64,000 nt of DNA from Streptococcus oralis (GCF_003943415.1 NZ_RJPK01000002.1:313878-377877); one strand, 5' to 3'. Counted from the first letter of the stretch, positions 9,668-22,064 are shown. Made by a program: numbers and translations. The notes: a model not told the origin generated them from the sequence alone.

Positions 9668-9812
9668 AGGGGTTGAGACGAAAGCTATGATAGCTTATCA
9701 GTTCTAGCGAAAGAAAGCAAGGATCCTCTTTGACAAATTTGCCACCTTACTCTTGTCATCTTCCTGCTTCCTAGTCTCATTCTGATAAACGTCGGCTATG
9801 CGTTCAACCCCT
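9668..9812. repeat. 145-bp nested inverted-repeat element between arcB and arcC
   Basis: Five pairs of arms nest in order. AGGGGTTGA (9668-9676) pairs with TCAACCCCT (9804-9812), TTATCAG (9695-9701) with CTGATAA (9782-9788), and CTAG (9704-9707) with CTAG (9771-9774). AAGCAAGGA (9715-9723) pairs imperfectly with TCCTGCTT (9762-9769), and TGACAA (9731-9736) with TTGTCA (9753-9758). A small separate hairpin AGCTATGATAGCT sits inside at 9683-9695. T residues follow the outer right arm. It could be a miniature repeat element, a long attenuator or a structured RNA; no coding sequence is present. Confidence 0.6.
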
Positions 9813-9938
9813 TTTACTAGTAGTAATGACTAATTTGTCTTTTGAAAAGACGCTACCTCCACTTCATATTTTATCATCATACCTGCCTGTAGCTCTTGGA
9901 GTTCTGTCAGGTTTACCATATTAAAGAAAGGAGAGCTC

Positions 9939-10886
9939 ATGTCTCATAGAAAAGTCGTCGTTGCTTTAGGCGGAAATGCCATCCTCTCCACTGACCCATC
10001 TGCCCAAGCTCAACAAGCTGCTCTGGTAGAAACAGCTCGTCATCTGGTCAAGTTGATTCAAAACGGAGATGAACTGATCATCACTCACGGAAATGGTCCT
10101 CAGGTGGGTAATCTCTTGCTTCAACACTTGATGGCAGATTCGGAAAAAAACCCTGCCTTCCCCCTTGATTCTTTGGTTGCCATGACCGAAGGTAGTATCG
10201 GTTTTTGGCTACAATGTGCTCTTGATAACGCATTGCTCGATGTAGGACTTGATAAAAATGTCGCTTCTGTTGTTACCCAAGTTATAGTAGACAAAGCGGA
10301 CCCTGCCTTTATCAATCCTACCAAACCAATCGGTCCATTCTACTCAGAAGAAGATGCCAAAGCTGAGAGCGAAAAAACAGGAGCAACCTTCAAAGAAGAT
10401 GCCGGTCGTGGCTGGCGTAAAGTGGTGGCTTCACCAAAACCAATCGACATCAAAGAAATCAACAGCATCCGCACCTTGCTCAATAATGGTCAAGTTGTCA
10501 TCGCAGCAGGTGGAGGAGGTATCCCTGTTGTTAAAAATGAAAACGGTTACTTACGTGGGGTCGAAGCCGTTATCGACAAAGACTTTGCGTCTCAACGACT
10601 AGCAGAACTCGTCGAAGCTGACCTCTTTATCGTCCTTACTGGCGTAGACTATGTTTATGTCAACTACAATAAACCAGACCAGGAAAAACTTGAACACGTT
10701 ACTGTCAGTCAACTAAAAGAATACATCAAACAAGGACAATTCGCACCGGGTAGCATGCTACCAAAGGTCGAAGCTGCTATCGATTTTGTAACCAACCGCC
10801 CAGAAGGCAAGGCTGTTATCACTTCCCTCAGTAATCTAGGCGCCTTGATCGAGTCCGAAAGCGGAACAATTATTGTTAAAGACTAG
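9939..10886 (+). CDS. arcC: Carbamate kinase
   Basis: A 315-residue carbamate kinase of the amino-acid kinase fold, making ATP and carbamate from carbamoyl phosphate and ADP; this is the energy-yielding step of the ADI pathway. The N-terminal [23 protein letters not shown] (about residues 47-59), [11 protein letters not shown] (about 187-197) and [11 protein letters not shown] near 270 are diagnostic. A GAAAGGAGAG ribosome site precedes the ATG. A 293-bp gap containing a folded repeat separates it from arcB. Confidence 0.97.
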   Translation: MSHRKVVVALGGNAILSTDPSAQAQQAALVETARHLVKLIQNGDELIITHGNGPQVGNLLLQHLMADSEKNPAFPLDSLVAMTEGSIGFWLQCALDNALLDVGLDKNVASVVTQVIVDKADPAFINPTKPIGPFYSEEDAKAESEKTGATFKEDAGRGWRKVVASPKPIDIKEINSIRTLLNNGQVVIAAGGGGIPVVKNENGYLRGVEAVIDKDFASQRLAELVEADLFIVLTGVDYVYVNYNKPDQEKLEHVTVSQLKEYIKQGQFAPGSMLPKVEAAIDFVTNRPEGKAVITSLSNLGALIESESGTIIVKD

Positions 10887-10983
10887 CCATTTTAACCCAA
10901 GTACAAGCTCTAATCAGGAGTACTCAGGTAAACCAACATCATTCGTTTTTATACTTTGTGGCATAGTTTAGGAGGAAAAACAA

Positions 10984-12495
10984 ATGAGTGAAAAAACAAA
11001 AAAAAGGTTCCAAATGCCTTCATCTTACACTGTTTTGATCATTATTATTGCTATCATGGCAATCTTGACTTGGATCATTCCAGCAGGTAAGTATGACACG
11101 AACGAAGCAGGTGGCCTCATTGCAGGTACCTATCAAACTGTTGACTCTAATCCCCAAGGGATTTACGATATTCTAATGGCTCCAATCCGGGCGATGCTCG
11201 GTCACGAACCAACTAAAGCCGCTATTGACGTAGCCTTCTTCATCCTCATGGTTGGAGGATTCCTAGGTGTCGTCAATGCGACAGGCACACTCGATGTTGG
11301 TATTGCCTCTATTGTTAAGAAATACAAAGGACGCGAAAAAATGCTGATCCTCATCCTCATGCCCCTCTTTGCCCTTGGAGGAACAACTTATGGTATGGGT
11401 GAAGAAACCATGGCATTTTACCCACTCCTTGTCCCTGTTATGATGGCTGTTGGTTTTGATAGCATTACTGCCGTTGCCATCATTCTACTAGGTTCTCAAG
11501 TTGGCTGTCTTGCCTCTACTCTCAATCCCTTTGCTACTGTTATCGCTTCTGATACCGCAGGTGTGTCATCTATGGACGGGGTCATCCTTCGTATCATCTT
11601 CTGGTTTGTTATGACAGGTATTAGTACTTACTTTGTCTACCGCTATGCAGAAAAGATTCAAAAGGATCCCACAAAATCACTTGTCTACTCTCAACGTGAA
11701 GAAGACCTTAAACACTTCAATGTCACTGATAACGAAAATGCTCCATCTGTCTTGAACAAGAAACAAAAACATGTTCTTGCCTTGTTCATCTTGACTTTCA
11801 TCATCATGATCGCCAGCTTTATCCCTTGGGTAGACTTGCACATCACTCTATTTGAAGACTTCAAGAATTGGTTGATTGGTCTCCCTGTTATTGGTGGAGC
11901 TATTGGTTCATCTGCTCTACCATTCGGTAGCTGGTACTTCCCAGAAGGTGCGATGCTCTTTGCTGTGATGGGTATTCTTATTGGTGTTGTTTACGGTCTT
12001 AAGGAAAGCAAGATTATCTCTACCTTTATGGCTGGTGCAGCAGATCTTCTCACCGTAGCCTTGATTTGTGCAGTAGCTCGTGGTATCCAAGTTATCATGA
12101 ACGACGGTATGATTACTGCAACTATTCTACACTGGGGTGAAGTTGGACTTCAAGGTCTCTCTTCTCAGGTCTTCATCGTTTTGACCTACCTCTTCTACCT
12201 TCCTATGTCATTCCTTATCCCATCTTCATCTGGACTTGCTAGTGCTACAATGGGAATCATGGCACCACTTGGTGAGTTCGTTAACGTAAAACCTAGTCTC
12301 ATCATCACTGCCTATCAATCTGCATCTGGTGTACTAAACCTTGTCGCTCCAACTTCTGGTATCGTCATGGGGGCTCTCGCGCTCGGCCGTATCAGTCTAG
12401 GAACTTGGTGGAAATTTGTTACTAAACTCATTGTCGTTATTGTCATCGTGAGCATGCTCCTTCTTATCCTAGGCACCTTCCTACCATTCCTTTAG
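10984..12495 (+). CDS. arcD: Arginine/ornithine antiporter-type transporter (YfcC/ArcD family)
   Basis: A 503-residue polytopic membrane protein with about a dozen hydrophobic segments. It belongs to the YfcC / C4-dicarboxylate anaerobic carrier-like family, which streptococci use as the arc-linked transporter, rather than the APC-type ArcD of Pseudomonas. Features include [12 protein letters not shown] near residue 30, [20 protein letters not shown] near 135 and [14 protein letters not shown] near 410. It lies 97 bp after arcC with a strong AGGAGG site. Arginine-ornithine exchange is the expected activity, inferred from context. Confidence 0.88.
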   Translation: MSEKTKKRFQMPSSYTVLIIIIAIMAILTWIIPAGKYDTNEAGGLIAGTYQTVDSNPQGIYDILMAPIRAMLGHEPTKAAIDVAFFILMVGGFLGVVNATGTLDVGIASIVKKYKGREKMLILILMPLFALGGTTYGMGEETMAFYPLLVPVMMAVGFDSITAVAIILLGSQVGCLASTLNPFATVIASDTAGVSSMDGVILRIIFWFVMTGISTYFVYRYAEKIQKDPTKSLVYSQREEDLKHFNVTDNENAPSVLNKKQKHVLALFILTFIIMIASFIPWVDLHITLFEDFKNWLIGLPVIGGAIGSSALPFGSWYFPEGAMLFAVMGILIGVVYGLKESKIISTFMAGAADLLTVALICAVARGIQVIMNDGMITATILHWGEVGLQGLSSQVFIVLTYLFYLPMSFLIPSSSGLASATMGIMAPLGEFVNVKPSLIITAYQSASGVLNLVAPTSGIVMGALALGRISLGTWWKFVTKLIVVIVIVSMLLLILGTFLPFL

Positions 12496-12517
12496 AACAA
12501 AGTGTGAGGTAAAACGA

Positions 12518-13846
12518 ATGACAGTCTACATCACTGACTCCATTAAACAGAGCTTTATACAGAGTCTAAAGACTCTCATCTCCTACCCATCCGTCCTCCA
12601 AGAAGGGGAAAATGGGACACCTTTTGGACAAGCTATTCAAGACGTTCTAGAAAAGACGCTGGAAATCTGCCGTGAACTTGGCTTTAAAACTTATATTGAT
12701 CCCAAGGGCTATTATGGTTATGCAGAGGTTGGTGAGGGAGAACTTCTTGCCATCCTCTGTCACTTGGATGTTGTGCCTGCAGGAGATTTAACAGATTGGC
12801 AATCTCCTCCATTTGAAGCAACTATCAGAGAAGGAAAACTCTACGGACGAGGGGCACAAGACGACAAGGGGCCTTCACTGGCAGCTCTCTATGCAGTGAA
12901 CAGCTTGCTTGACCAAGGTATCCAGTTCAAAAAACGCGTACGTTTTATCTTTGGTACGGATGAAGAAACCCTTTGGAGATGTATGGCACGCTACAACACC
13001 CTCGAGGAACAAGCCAGCATGGGATTTGCACCGGATTCGTCATTTCCTTTGACATACGCTGAAAAGGGGCTCCTTCAAGTCAAGCTTCATGGCCCCGGTT
13101 CTGATCATCTCAAGCTCGATGTCGGAGGTGCCTTTAATGTTGTACCAGATAAGGCAAGTTACCAAGGTCCTCTTTATGAAGCGGTTTGTAGGGGGTTGAA
13201 GGAAGCAAATTTTGATCACCAAACCACAGACCAAACCGTGACCGTACTCGGGGTACCTAAACACGCCAAAGATGCTAGTCAAGGTGTCAATGCAGTCATT
13301 CGGCTTGCTAGTGTACTCGCACCTCTCCAACCCCACCCTGCCCTCCATTTTCTAGCTGATCAAGCTGGGCAGGACGGCAAAGGGCTGAAAATATTTGGAG
13401 AAGTTGCTGATGAACCGTCTGGTTCCCTTTCCTTTAATATTGCAGGGTTGACCATCAATCCCGATCGCTCCGAAATTCGGATCGACATACGTATACCTGT
13501 GCTAGCAGATAAGGAGAAACTGGTGACACAGCTCACTCAGTGCGCCAAAGACTACCAACTTGACTACCAAGAATTTGACTATCTAGCACCCCTCTATGTC
13601 GCAAGAGATAGCCAACTCGTTACTACTCTTATGCAAGTTTACCAAGAAAAAACCGGAGATAAAACTCCTCCTCTCTCATCAGGTGGTGCTACCTTTGCTC
13701 GCACCATGCCAAACTGTGTAGCCTTTGGCGCTCTTTTCCCAGGAGCACAACAAACTGAGCATCAGGCAAATGAAGCAGCTGTCCTAGACGATCTTTATCG
13801 CGCTATGGACATCTACGCAGAGGCGGTTTACCGTCTCGCAACCTAA
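12518..13846 (+). CDS. M20 family dipeptidase (PepV-like) of the arc cluster
   Basis: A 442-residue zinc-dependent peptidase of the M20 family. It shows the metal-binding [10 protein letters not shown] (about 83-92), [12 protein letters not shown] (about 109-120), GTDEETLW near 150 and a C-terminal [13 protein letters not shown]. It is also called Xaa-His dipeptidase or ArcT-like in streptococcal arc clusters. It starts 22 bp after arcD, so it is cotranscribed. A likely role is freeing arginine from peptides for the ADI pathway, but this is inferred from position. It is cytoplasmic, with no signal peptide. Confidence 0.88.
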   Translation: MTVYITDSIKQSFIQSLKTLISYPSVLQEGENGTPFGQAIQDVLEKTLEICRELGFKTYIDPKGYYGYAEVGEGELLAILCHLDVVPAGDLTDWQSPPFEATIREGKLYGRGAQDDKGPSLAALYAVNSLLDQGIQFKKRVRFIFGTDEETLWRCMARYNTLEEQASMGFAPDSSFPLTYAEKGLLQVKLHGPGSDHLKLDVGGAFNVVPDKASYQGPLYEAVCRGLKEANFDHQTTDQTVTVLGVPKHAKDASQGVNAVIRLASVLAPLQPHPALHFLADQAGQDGKGLKIFGEVADEPSGSLSFNIAGLTINPDRSEIRIDIRIPVLADKEKLVTQLTQCAKDYQLDYQEFDYLAPLYVARDSQLVTTLMQVYQEKTGDKTPPLSSGGATFARTMPNCVAFGALFPGAQQTEHQANEAAVLDDLYRAMDIYAEAVYRLAT

Positions 13847-13870
13847 CCAGATAATCGTTTCTACCAAAAA

Positions 13871-13892
13871 AATCCCGCAGATTTGCGGGATT
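13871..13892. terminator. Bidirectional terminator, arc cluster / adc operon
   Basis: AATCCCGCA and TGCGGGATT form a perfect 9-bp stem with a 4-base loop, flanked by an A run on the left and T residues on the right. It lies between the convergent peptidase and adcA genes. Confidence 0.9.
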
Positions 13893-13902
13893 TTCTCTTG
13901 CA

Positions 13903-15408
13903 TCAATGCGCCAACATTTCTTGGGCGATTTCTTGACCAGATAGCTTATCTGGATAGTAGGTTGGCCAGTTGTCCATCTCCTCAAAGAGGGCTTCTTGGC
14001 TAGTACCTCCAAAGAAGATATGGAAATGTTCTGCCTTGACTAGGGCGATATTGTGGTCGCTAAACTGAACATACTTGAACTGTCCAGCGTCCGCATCTGT
14101 CGCTTCAAAGAGGAAGCGCACGCCACGATTGCCTTTCTTATAAGTCAAGATTTTCTTGCCGACATACTTGTAGGTGAATTTCTTGCTTTGGCCACCTTGA
14201 ACAAATTCAATAGTGTTGTCCGTGATGTTGATCTTAGTCACATCTGTCTGATAGCCTTTTCTATAGTAGGCCTTGTACTCATCTTTGGTCATCTTGCCAG
14301 TCAACTTAGCCTTGTAGTCAAAGACTTGATCAAACGTACCATCTTCAAGGAAAGGATAGACAGACTGCCAGTTGCCAGCATAGTCACTCAAGGTACGGTC
14401 TTTGACATCTGCATCCTCAAAGTAACCATTGTGAACTGTCTTGGTATTTTCTTCCTTCTCTGGTTCGATTTCTGGTCCTTCTTGGTCTGTTGTTTGTTTC
14501 AAAGCCTTGAGGTTTTTCTCCATCACGGAGATATAGTTCTCACCGGCCTTGGTTGCTTCTTCTGTCAGACTTTCTAGCGGATTGAGCACGTCTAGTTTGA
14601 CGCCCGTTTCTTTTGAGAGTGTATTAGCTAGGGCTTGTGAGGCATTTTCTTCAAAGTAGATATAAGAAATCTTATTTTTCTTGATATACTCTGCCAATTC
14701 TGCTAAACGTGCTGCCGATGGTTCTGCATCTGGTGAGAGACCTGAGATGGATACTTGCTTAAGGCCGTAGTCCAAAGCCAAGTATCGGAAAGCTGCGTGC
14801 TGGGTCACAAAGCTCTTTTGTTTCGCTTGAGACAAGCCATCTGTGTAGGCCTTGTCCAAGGCTTGCAATTTTTCGATATAGGCAGCCGCATTCTTCTCAA
14901 AAGTCTCTTTTTTATCAGGATAATCTGCTGACAAGCTATCACGGATATGTTCTACTAGTTTAATGGCACGAACTGGTGATAACCAAACATGGGGATCGTA
15001 GTCGTGATGGTGACCCTCACCGCCATGATCATGCCCTTCCTCTTCTTCCTCACCACCTGGCAAGAGGAGCATATCACCTGTCGCCTTGATAGTTTTCACT
15101 TTTTTCTTATCCAAGGATTCTAGCAATTTTGGAACCCAAGTTTCCATATTTTCATTTTCATAGACAAAGGTATCTGCATCTTGGATTTTGGCAACTGCCT
15201 TGGCAGACGGTTCGTATTCGTGAGGTTCTGTACCAGCACCGATGAGGAGTTCTACATTAGCAGTATCTCCTGCGACTTGCTTGGTAAATTCGTAGACAGG
15301 GTAAAAGGTTGTCACGATATTGAGTTTCCCATCTGCCTGCTTTTGATTGGAACAAGCCACTAAAAACAGGGCACATAGACTAGCTAGCAATAAGCTAATT
15401 TTTTTCAT
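13903..15408 (-). CDS. adcA: Zinc-binding lipoprotein AdcA with ZinT domain
   Basis: A 501-residue lipoprotein: a signal peptide with lipobox LVAC (Cys19), then a ZnuA-type cluster A-I domain to about residue 310, then a ZinT (YodA) domain with the segment HNGYFEDADVKDRTLSDYAG. The ZnuA part has a His/Glu-rich loop around 120-140 (GHDHGGEGHHHDYDPH), typical of zinc-uptake proteins. It delivers Zn2+ to AdcBC on the outer face of the membrane. Last gene of adcRCBA, 9 bp after adcB. Confidence 0.97.
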   Translation of the reverse strand: MKKISLLLASLCALFLVACSNQKQADGKLNIVTTFYPVYEFTKQVAGDTANVELLIGAGTEPHEYEPSAKAVAKIQDADTFVYENENMETWVPKLLESLDKKKVKTIKATGDMLLLPGGEEEEEGHDHGGEGHHHDYDPHVWLSPVRAIKLVEHIRDSLSADYPDKKETFEKNAAAYIEKLQALDKAYTDGLSQAKQKSFVTQHAAFRYLALDYGLKQVSISGLSPDAEPSAARLAELAEYIKKNKISYIYFEENASQALANTLSKETGVKLDVLNPLESLTEEATKAGENYISVMEKNLKALKQTTDQEGPEIEPEKEENTKTVHNGYFEDADVKDRTLSDYAGNWQSVYPFLEDGTFDQVFDYKAKLTGKMTKDEYKAYYRKGYQTDVTKINITDNTIEFVQGGQSKKFTYKYVGKKILTYKKGNRGVRFLFEATDADAGQFKYVQFSDHNIALVKAEHFHIFFGGTSQEALFEEMDNWPTYYPDKLSGQEIAQEMLAH

Positions 15409-15417
15409 TTCATTCTC

Positions 15418-16224
15418 CTATTTGATAAAACGTTTCAGTAGACTGACTAACAAAAAGACGGCTACAAAGATAATGGTGATACTAGCGCTAGCAGGGGTTT
15501 CCGCATAGTAGGAAATATAGAGCCCTGCCACCATTCCTAAAAAGCCAATAGCACTGGCAAGCAGCATAACGGATTTAAAGTTTTTCCCCAAACGAAGGGC
15601 AATACTAGCTGGCAAGACCATAATGGTCGACACCAAAAGAGCTCCTGCTGCTGGTATCATAAGGGCAATGGCCACCCCTGTCACCATGTTAAAGAGGATG
15701 GACATAGTACGAACTGGCAAGCCATCCACAAAGGCCGTGTCCTCATCAAAAGTCAGGATATACATTGGTCGCAAGAACAAGAAAGTCAAGAGCAAAACGA
15801 CCGCCGCAATGGCAAAGAGGAATATCACCTGCTCCTGGCTAATAGTCACAATAGACCCAAAGAGATATTGGTCCAAACTCATGGAGCTCGAACTTTTCCC
15901 CTTACTCATTACGATAAGAGACACTGCAAGCCCTGTAGACATGAGGATGGCTGTCCCGATTTCCATAAAGTTCTTATAGACTGTACGGAGATACTCTAGA
16001 AAGACCGCAGCGATCAAGACGATAGCAATGGTTGAAATAGTTGGAGAAATTCCCAAAACCAGACCAAAGGCTACCCCTGATAGAGAAACGTGACTGAGTG
16101 TATCACTCATGAGACTCTGACGACGTAAGATAAGGAAGGTCCCAAGAACTGGAGAAAAGAGACTCATGGCAATGACCGCCAAGAAGGCACGCTGCATGAA
16201 GTCATAAGATAACAAACTAAGCAT
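15418..16224 (-). CDS. adcB: Zinc ABC transporter permease
   Basis: A 268-residue polytopic permease of the ABC-3 (ZnuB/MntB) family with about eight hydrophobic helices. It contains the conserved early segment [22 protein letters not shown] (two pieces around residues 34-55) and an [17 protein letters not shown] segment near 190. It forms the membrane channel for zinc with AdcC. Its start overlaps the adcC end by 8 bp, indicating translational coupling. Confidence 0.96.
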   Translation of the reverse strand: MLSLLSYDFMQRAFLAVIAMSLFSPVLGTFLILRRQSLMSDTLSHVSLSGVAFGLVLGISPTISTIAIVLIAAVFLEYLRTVYKNFMEIGTAILMSTGLAVSLIVMSKGKSSSSMSLDQYLFGSIVTISQEQVIFLFAIAAVVLLLTFLFLRPMYILTFDEDTAFVDGLPVRTMSILFNMVTGVAIALMIPAAGALLVSTIMVLPASIALRLGKNFKSVMLLASAIGFLGMVAGLYISYYAETPASASITIIFVAVFLLVSLLKRFIK

Positions 16225-16921
16225 GTTCCACCTCCTGGTCGCTTTCGTGAACGTTAAAACAACGCCATGGCGAGTCTTGATTGCGAACTAGATGGATATT
16301 GCGATCCGCATAGTCCTTGACCTCCTCAGGATCATGGGTAATCATCAAAACAGCCTTGCCATGATGGTGGGCACTATGGTGCATGAGTTCGTAAAATTCA
16401 TTTTTGCTTCCAGCATCCATCCCTGTCGTCGGCTCATCCAAGACAAAAATATCTGGGTCAGAAGCAAACATCCGAGCAATAACTGCTCGTTGCTTTTGTC
16501 CTCCCGAGAGGGAACCAATTCGTTTGTCACGGTGTTCCCACATACCAACTGAGTCTAGACTGGCCTTGATATGTTCCTCATCATGAGCATTCAAGCGACG
16601 AAACCAGCCCTTTCGAGGATAGCGACCCGACTTGACAAATTCATAAACTGTACTTGGAAAACCAGCATTAAAACTGGCTATCTGCTGGGGAAGATAAGCT
16701 ATCCTAAGCTTTTTCCCATGAGTATTTGTCTTTGAGATGGTTACCTTGCCAAATCTTGGCTGCAAGATGCCTAGACTCGCCTTGATGAGCGTTGTCTTGG
16801 CAGCCCCATTTTCACCAGTCAGGGTGACAAACTCCCCACTATCAACACTGTAGTTGATATGCTCGAGGACAGGTTCCTTGTCATAATAGAAAGACAAATC
16901 CTCTACTGTAATATACCGCAT
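16217..16921 (-). CDS. adcC: Zinc ABC transporter ATP-binding protein
   Basis: A 234-residue ABC ATPase energising AdcB. It has a Q-loop (AYLPQQ), the signature LSGGQKQR, Walker B VLDEPTTG and the switch His in ITHD. Walker A reads GENGAAKTT rather than GxxGxGKT: the glycine before the lysine is alanine. I recall the same variant in pneumococcal AdcC, so it is probably normal for this lineage. The start codon overlaps the adcR stop by one base. Confidence 0.96.
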   Translation of the reverse strand: MRYITVEDLSFYYDKEPVLEHINYSVDSGEFVTLTGENGAAKTTLIKASLGILQPRFGKVTISKTNTHGKKLRIAYLPQQIASFNAGFPSTVYEFVKSGRYPRKGWFRRLNAHDEEHIKASLDSVGMWEHRDKRIGSLSGGQKQRAVIARMFASDPDIFVLDEPTTGMDAGSKNEFYELMHHSAHHHGKAVLMITHDPEEVKDYADRNIHLVRNQDSPWRCFNVHESDQEVEHA

Positions 16922-17361
16922 TATTTGATTTCTCCTACTAAAGCAGTTAAAAACCGCTGGATCACTTCTTGTTCATTTGGAGTAAACTGACTTGCTACTT
17001 GTTCATAGGCTAAGAGCGTGTGTTCATGATGGTGGTGGTGCTCCTCTGCCACTGGGCGAGCCAGCTCTGTTAGTTGATAAAAGATCACACGCGCATCCTT
17101 GGGATCTCTGGATGTCTCTAACATACCCTCTTTGACTAAAGACTTGATAGCCTTGGTCACTGCCGCCTGACTGACATTGAGACGACGGGCTAGCTCCGAG
17201 TTGGTTAAGGATTCTTCTGACAAGAGCATGAGGATGTGTTCCTGAGTATTGGTCAAGGCAACGTCACTCGTGCAATGCCCGATCAGAATTTCATGCTGGT
17301 TCTCAGATCTCAAGATCACCTCGTTTAAAAAGTTATCGATTTCCTGTGCAAGCTGTCTCAT
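16921..17361 (-). CDS. adcR: Zinc-responsive MarR-family repressor AdcR
   Basis: A 146-residue MarR-type winged-helix protein; the helix-turn-helix region is [20 protein letters not shown] near residues 53-72. It has the His-rich [12 protein letters not shown] near 108-119 that supplies zinc ligands. In pneumococcus AdcR represses adc and Pht genes when zinc is bound. First gene of adcRCBA, autoregulated through the operator at 17419-17430. Confidence 0.96.
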   Translation of the reverse strand: MRQLAQEIDNFLNEVILRSENQHEILIGHCTSDVALTNTQEHILMLLSEESLTNSELARRLNVSQAAVTKAIKSLVKEGMLETSRDPKDARVIFYQLTELARPVAEEHHHHHEHTLLAYEQVASQFTPNEQEVIQRFLTALVGEIK

Positions 17362-17418
17362 GTGTTACTCCTTCCCTAGCTATCTTTTTCGTAAAAAAGC
17401 ATAGATAGCCACCGATTC

Positions 17419-17430
17419 TTTACTGGTTAA
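17419..17430. promoter_or_regulatory. AdcR operator
   Basis: TTTACTGGTTAA matches the palindromic AdcR motif TTAACNRGTTAA at 11 of 12 positions. It abuts the -10 element of the adcR promoter, where bound AdcR would block transcription. Confidence 0.8.
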
Positions 17431-17457
17431 TTATATCACAAATCAAAAAAGAGTCAA
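17430..17457 (-). promoter_or_regulatory. adcRCBA promoter
   Basis: Reading leftward: TTGACT (17457-17452), a 16-bp spacer, then TATAAT (17435-17430). The -35 and part of the spacer lie inside the left arm of the dlt terminator hairpin. Confidence 0.78.
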
Positions 17458-17502
17458 GGGAGAACATGAGAGCACATTTCACACTTGAACTCTTTTGATT
17501 TG
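17439..17502 (-). terminator. dlt operon terminator hairpin
   Basis: Immediately after the dltD stop, arms at 17484-17502 and 17439-17458 pair as an imperfect stem of about 19 bp (CAAATCAAAAGAGTTCAAG against CTTGACTCTTTTTTGATTTG). The loop is about 25 bases. There is no ideal T tract after it, so termination efficiency is uncertain. Confidence 0.6.
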
Positions 17503-19006
<1,504 letters not shown>

Positions 19007-19016
19007 TTATATCCTT

Positions 19017-20261
19017 TTATTTTTTAAACCATAAATCATTCAAAAATCCAGAAAAGATTAAGAATGAAACCATCACGACATGGAAGGTGACAACCATGCC
19101 AAGCAACTGAATCCAGCGATTCTCAGGTAAGGAACCCTTCCCAGCTTTTTTTCGTTCTTTATTGAGCGCTTTTTTCTTACGAACCCAAGCATCATTGATG
19201 ACCAGCCCAATCCCATGAAAAAGTCCATAGGCGATATAGTACCAGGTCACACCATGCCAAAATCCCATAATCAGCATATTGAGAATGTAGGCTACACTTG
19301 AAGTCACATTGCGATTTTTAAAGACCTTCTTTCTGGTCAACACCATAACCATCCGCATAAAGACAAAGTCACGGAACCAGAAAGACAGACTCATGTGCCA
19401 GCGATTCCAAAACTCTTTTAAATCCCTTGATAAAAAGGGCTTGTTAAAGTTGATGGGACTATGAATCCCCATCAAATTGGAGATGGCTAAGGCAAACATA
19501 GAGTAGCCCGCAAAGTCAAAGAACAGTTCTAAACCGAAGGTATACATCACCGCCAGAGCATAATGGTTAAAGAAACCGCCTGTCTGCAAGGCCAAATTTT
19601 TCAACGGAGGCAATAATGTCTCTCCTAAAATATGCGCCAAGATAAACTTGTAGAGGAAGCCAAGCATGATATATTTGACAGCCTCTTCTAGCATATCCAT
19701 CAGCTCATCCCGCTCAGGAATGGTCGCATAATTTTCATTGAAGCGTTTAAAACGATCAATGGGACCACTTGAGAAAGTCGGCATAAAAAGAAGAAAACGT
19801 AAGAATTGCCAAATCGTTAAATCCTTGATGACACCGTCCCTCAACTCAACGATAACCCCAACTGCACGAAAGGTTAAGTAAGAAATTCCTAAAAAGCCAA
19901 ACAAAGATTGAGGGCCATGAATAGCAGGAGATACTTTCACAAAGACGATTGGCAATAGAGATAAAAAGCTAACTAGATAAAATATCCATTTACTATCCCG
20001 CTTTTTCCTGTACCTTTTGTAGAAAGATACAAGCAGTACTTGCCAGATAACATAAAGGATAAGAGCGCTTATTTGATTCGTCTTTCCACCTACCAACATG
20101 GTGACGATAAAGAAGAGACTAACCAGCACCTCATACCAGGCAAAACGTTTCTTGAAAAAGAGCCCGATAAATATCGGTAGGGTCGCAGCAATCACATACA
20201 AAAAATAATAAAGATTGCCATAAGGTTCCAAATGAGGTAGCTGTTTGTAAAGCTCCATCAT
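19017..20261 (-). CDS. dltB: D-alanyl transfer MBOAT protein DltB
   Basis: A 414-residue polytopic MBOAT-family acyltransferase that moves D-alanine across the membrane toward teichoic acid. It has many hydrophobic helices and the family core [16 protein letters not shown] near 250. [18 protein letters not shown] near 290 and [19 protein letters not shown] near 335 carry the MBOAT His. It overlaps dltA by 4 bp and ends 13 bp before dltC. Confidence 0.97.
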   Translation of the reverse strand: MMELYKQLPHLEPYGNLYYFLYVIAATLPIFIGLFFKKRFAWYEVLVSLFFIVTMLVGGKTNQISALILYVIWQVLLVSFYKRYRKKRDSKWIFYLVSFLSLLPIVFVKVSPAIHGPQSLFGFLGISYLTFRAVGVIVELRDGVIKDLTIWQFLRFLLFMPTFSSGPIDRFKRFNENYATIPERDELMDMLEEAVKYIMLGFLYKFILAHILGETLLPPLKNLALQTGGFFNHYALAVMYTFGLELFFDFAGYSMFALAISNLMGIHSPINFNKPFLSRDLKEFWNRWHMSLSFWFRDFVFMRMVMVLTRKKVFKNRNVTSSVAYILNMLIMGFWHGVTWYYIAYGLFHGIGLVINDAWVRKKKALNKERKKAGKGSLPENRWIQLLGMVVTFHVVMVSFLIFSGFLNDLWFKK

Positions 20262-21808
20262 CTACTGTTTACCTCGTTGATCAAGCCCTTGATGTCAATC
20301 TTGCCATTAGGCGTTAGTGGTAAACTATCTCGATAGAGGAATTTAGACGGCATCATATAAGACATCATGATGTCTGCTAGGTCTTCCTTAATAGCCTTGG
20401 TAATATCGATATCACGCTCAAACTGCTCGCGGACACCATCCTTTAGGATGACATAGGCCAATAGATTTTGCACCTTGTGGTCCTTGTTATAGCGTGGAAC
20501 AGCAACAGCCGACTCGATAAAGCGAGACTTGTTGAGGTTTTGAGAGACATCTTCAAGCTCAATGCGATAACCATTAAACTTAATCTGGAAATCCATGCGC
20601 CCACCATAGAGAAGCAAGCCCTCATCTGTCATAGTTCCTACATCTCCTGTATGGTAGGCCGGAAGACCTTCGAACTCAAAGAAAGCTTCTGCCGTTTTTT
20701 CAGGATTATTCATATAGCCTTTTGAAACAGCTGGCCCAGAAACGATGATTTCTCCCTGTTCACCATTTGGCAGTTTATTGCCTTCCTCATCAATGATAAA
20801 GGTTGGAGAATCGGCCTTGGTATAGCCGATTGGCAAGCGTTTGAGAGTCGTTAACATCTCGTCTGTCACAGCAACTGCTGACAGAGCCACTGTTGCTTCT
20901 GTTGGACCGTAAGCATTGATAATACGGGCATTTGGGAATCGCTCACGTAGTTTTTGAGCTGTTTTGACCGTCAATTCTTCACCATCAAAGTAGAAATGTG
21001 TGATTCCAGGCATTTTCTCACCATTAAAATCTTCTGACAACATGGCCATATCTGCAAAGGACGGTGTTGAGGTCCAGATAGCAATCGGGAGTGAAAAGAT
21101 CGTCGCAAAGAGTTTTTTGAAATCCTGAGTAATGGCTGAAGGAAGAGCGAAAAGCGTGCCACCAAGTGCCAAAGTCGGTGCCCAGTACATGACAGATAGG
21201 TCAAAAGAATAAGGGGGCTGAGCCAGCATTTGTGGACGACTTGGCGTCGCAAATTCCTTATCTGTAATCATCCAGTTGGTAAAGCTGAGGAGATTATCAT
21301 GGGAAATCTGCACTCCCTTTGGCTTACCAGTCGTACCAGAAGTAAAGATGATGTAGTAGTTATCATCTCCCTTGACTGGATGCGTGATCTCGTAGCTAGA
21401 AGCTTGAGCAAAGGCTTCGTGGACTTGCTCTAAATTCAGCATCGGTGTGCTAGTTTGCTCTAATGGAAAATCCGAGATAGCAATAATCAAACTTGGCTCT
21501 GCAACTTCTACGATAGCAGAAATTCGTTCCAAGGCCGAATGGCTGTCAATTGGAATATAGGCATGCCCCGACTTAGTCAGCGCTACAAAGGTAGCCAACA
21601 TCTCATACTCCTGACCACCAAAAACGACGACTGGAGATTTCTCAGGCAAGCCAAGTCGATCAATAGCTGCAGCTAAACTATCTGAATCAGCCTTCAGATC
21701 ACCATAAGTATGCTCTTGACCCAAAATATTGTAGACAGGATATGTTGGCTGTGTTTGAGCAAAGTGCTCAATCGTTTCAATCATATCTTTTATCGGTTTA
21801 TTAGACAC
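20258..21808 (-). CDS. dltA: D-alanine--DltC ligase
   Basis: A 516-residue ANL-superfamily adenylation enzyme that activates D-alanine and loads DltC. Motifs include [18 protein letters not shown] near 152-169, [13 protein letters not shown] near 296-308, YHTGDVG near 380 and the C-terminal lysine region [12 protein letters not shown]. Length is typical of DltA. It precedes dltB with a 4-bp overlap, indicating translational coupling. Confidence 0.98.
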   Translation of the reverse strand: MSNKPIKDMIETIEHFAQTQPTYPVYNILGQEHTYGDLKADSDSLAAAIDRLGLPEKSPVVVFGGQEYEMLATFVALTKSGHAYIPIDSHSALERISAIVEVAEPSLIIAISDFPLEQTSTPMLNLEQVHEAFAQASSYEITHPVKGDDNYYIIFTSGTTGKPKGVQISHDNLLSFTNWMITDKEFATPSRPQMLAQPPYSFDLSVMYWAPTLALGGTLFALPSAITQDFKKLFATIFSLPIAIWTSTPSFADMAMLSEDFNGEKMPGITHFYFDGEELTVKTAQKLRERFPNARIINAYGPTEATVALSAVAVTDEMLTTLKRLPIGYTKADSPTFIIDEEGNKLPNGEQGEIIVSGPAVSKGYMNNPEKTAEAFFEFEGLPAYHTGDVGTMTDEGLLLYGGRMDFQIKFNGYRIELEDVSQNLNKSRFIESAVAVPRYNKDHKVQNLLAYVILKDGVREQFERDIDITKAIKEDLADIMMSYMMPSKFLYRDSLPLTPNGKIDIKGLINEVNSR

Positions 21809-21828
21809 GGTTTTTCTTCTCCTTCAAA

Positions 21829-21960
21829 CTAGAACTCATTATAAATAAAGGTTCCTTGGCTCTGACCAAGGTAACTAAAAAAATAAAGCAAACCAAGTAA
21901 GATTACAAAATATAGGACGGTCTGTCCCAAAAACATATACAATTTTCTGTGTTTTCCCAT
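21829..21960 (-). CDS. dltX: DltX small membrane protein
   Basis: A small single-pass protein (43 residues from the ATG at 21960) with one hydrophobic helix and the diagnostic DltX C-terminus FIYNEF. It lies 20 bp upstream of dltA. DltX is the short membrane peptide required by DltABCD, and its C-terminal motif takes part in acyl transfer. The start is uncertain. An in-frame ATG at 22014 would give 61 residues and has an AGGAAG ribosome-like site 11 bp upstream. However, the likely promoter -10 at 22035-22040 would leave that ATG almost no leader. Confidence 0.85.
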   Translation of the reverse strand: MGKHRKLYMFLGQTVLYFVILLGLLYFFSYLGQSQGTFIYNEF

Positions 21961-22034
21961 AGTTAGTGTGTTCAATTTTCTATGATTTTTCAAAAAAGCT
22001 ATGCAACTATGCATTACTATCTTATCTTCCTAAC

Positions 22035-22064
22035 ATTTTACCATTTTATCAACCTTTTTTTCAA
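22035..22064 (-). promoter_or_regulatory. Putative dlt operon promoter
   Basis: Reading leftward: TTGAAA (22064-22059), an 18-bp spacer, then TGGTAAAAT with an extended -10 (TAAAAT at 22040-22035). Confidence 0.5.
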
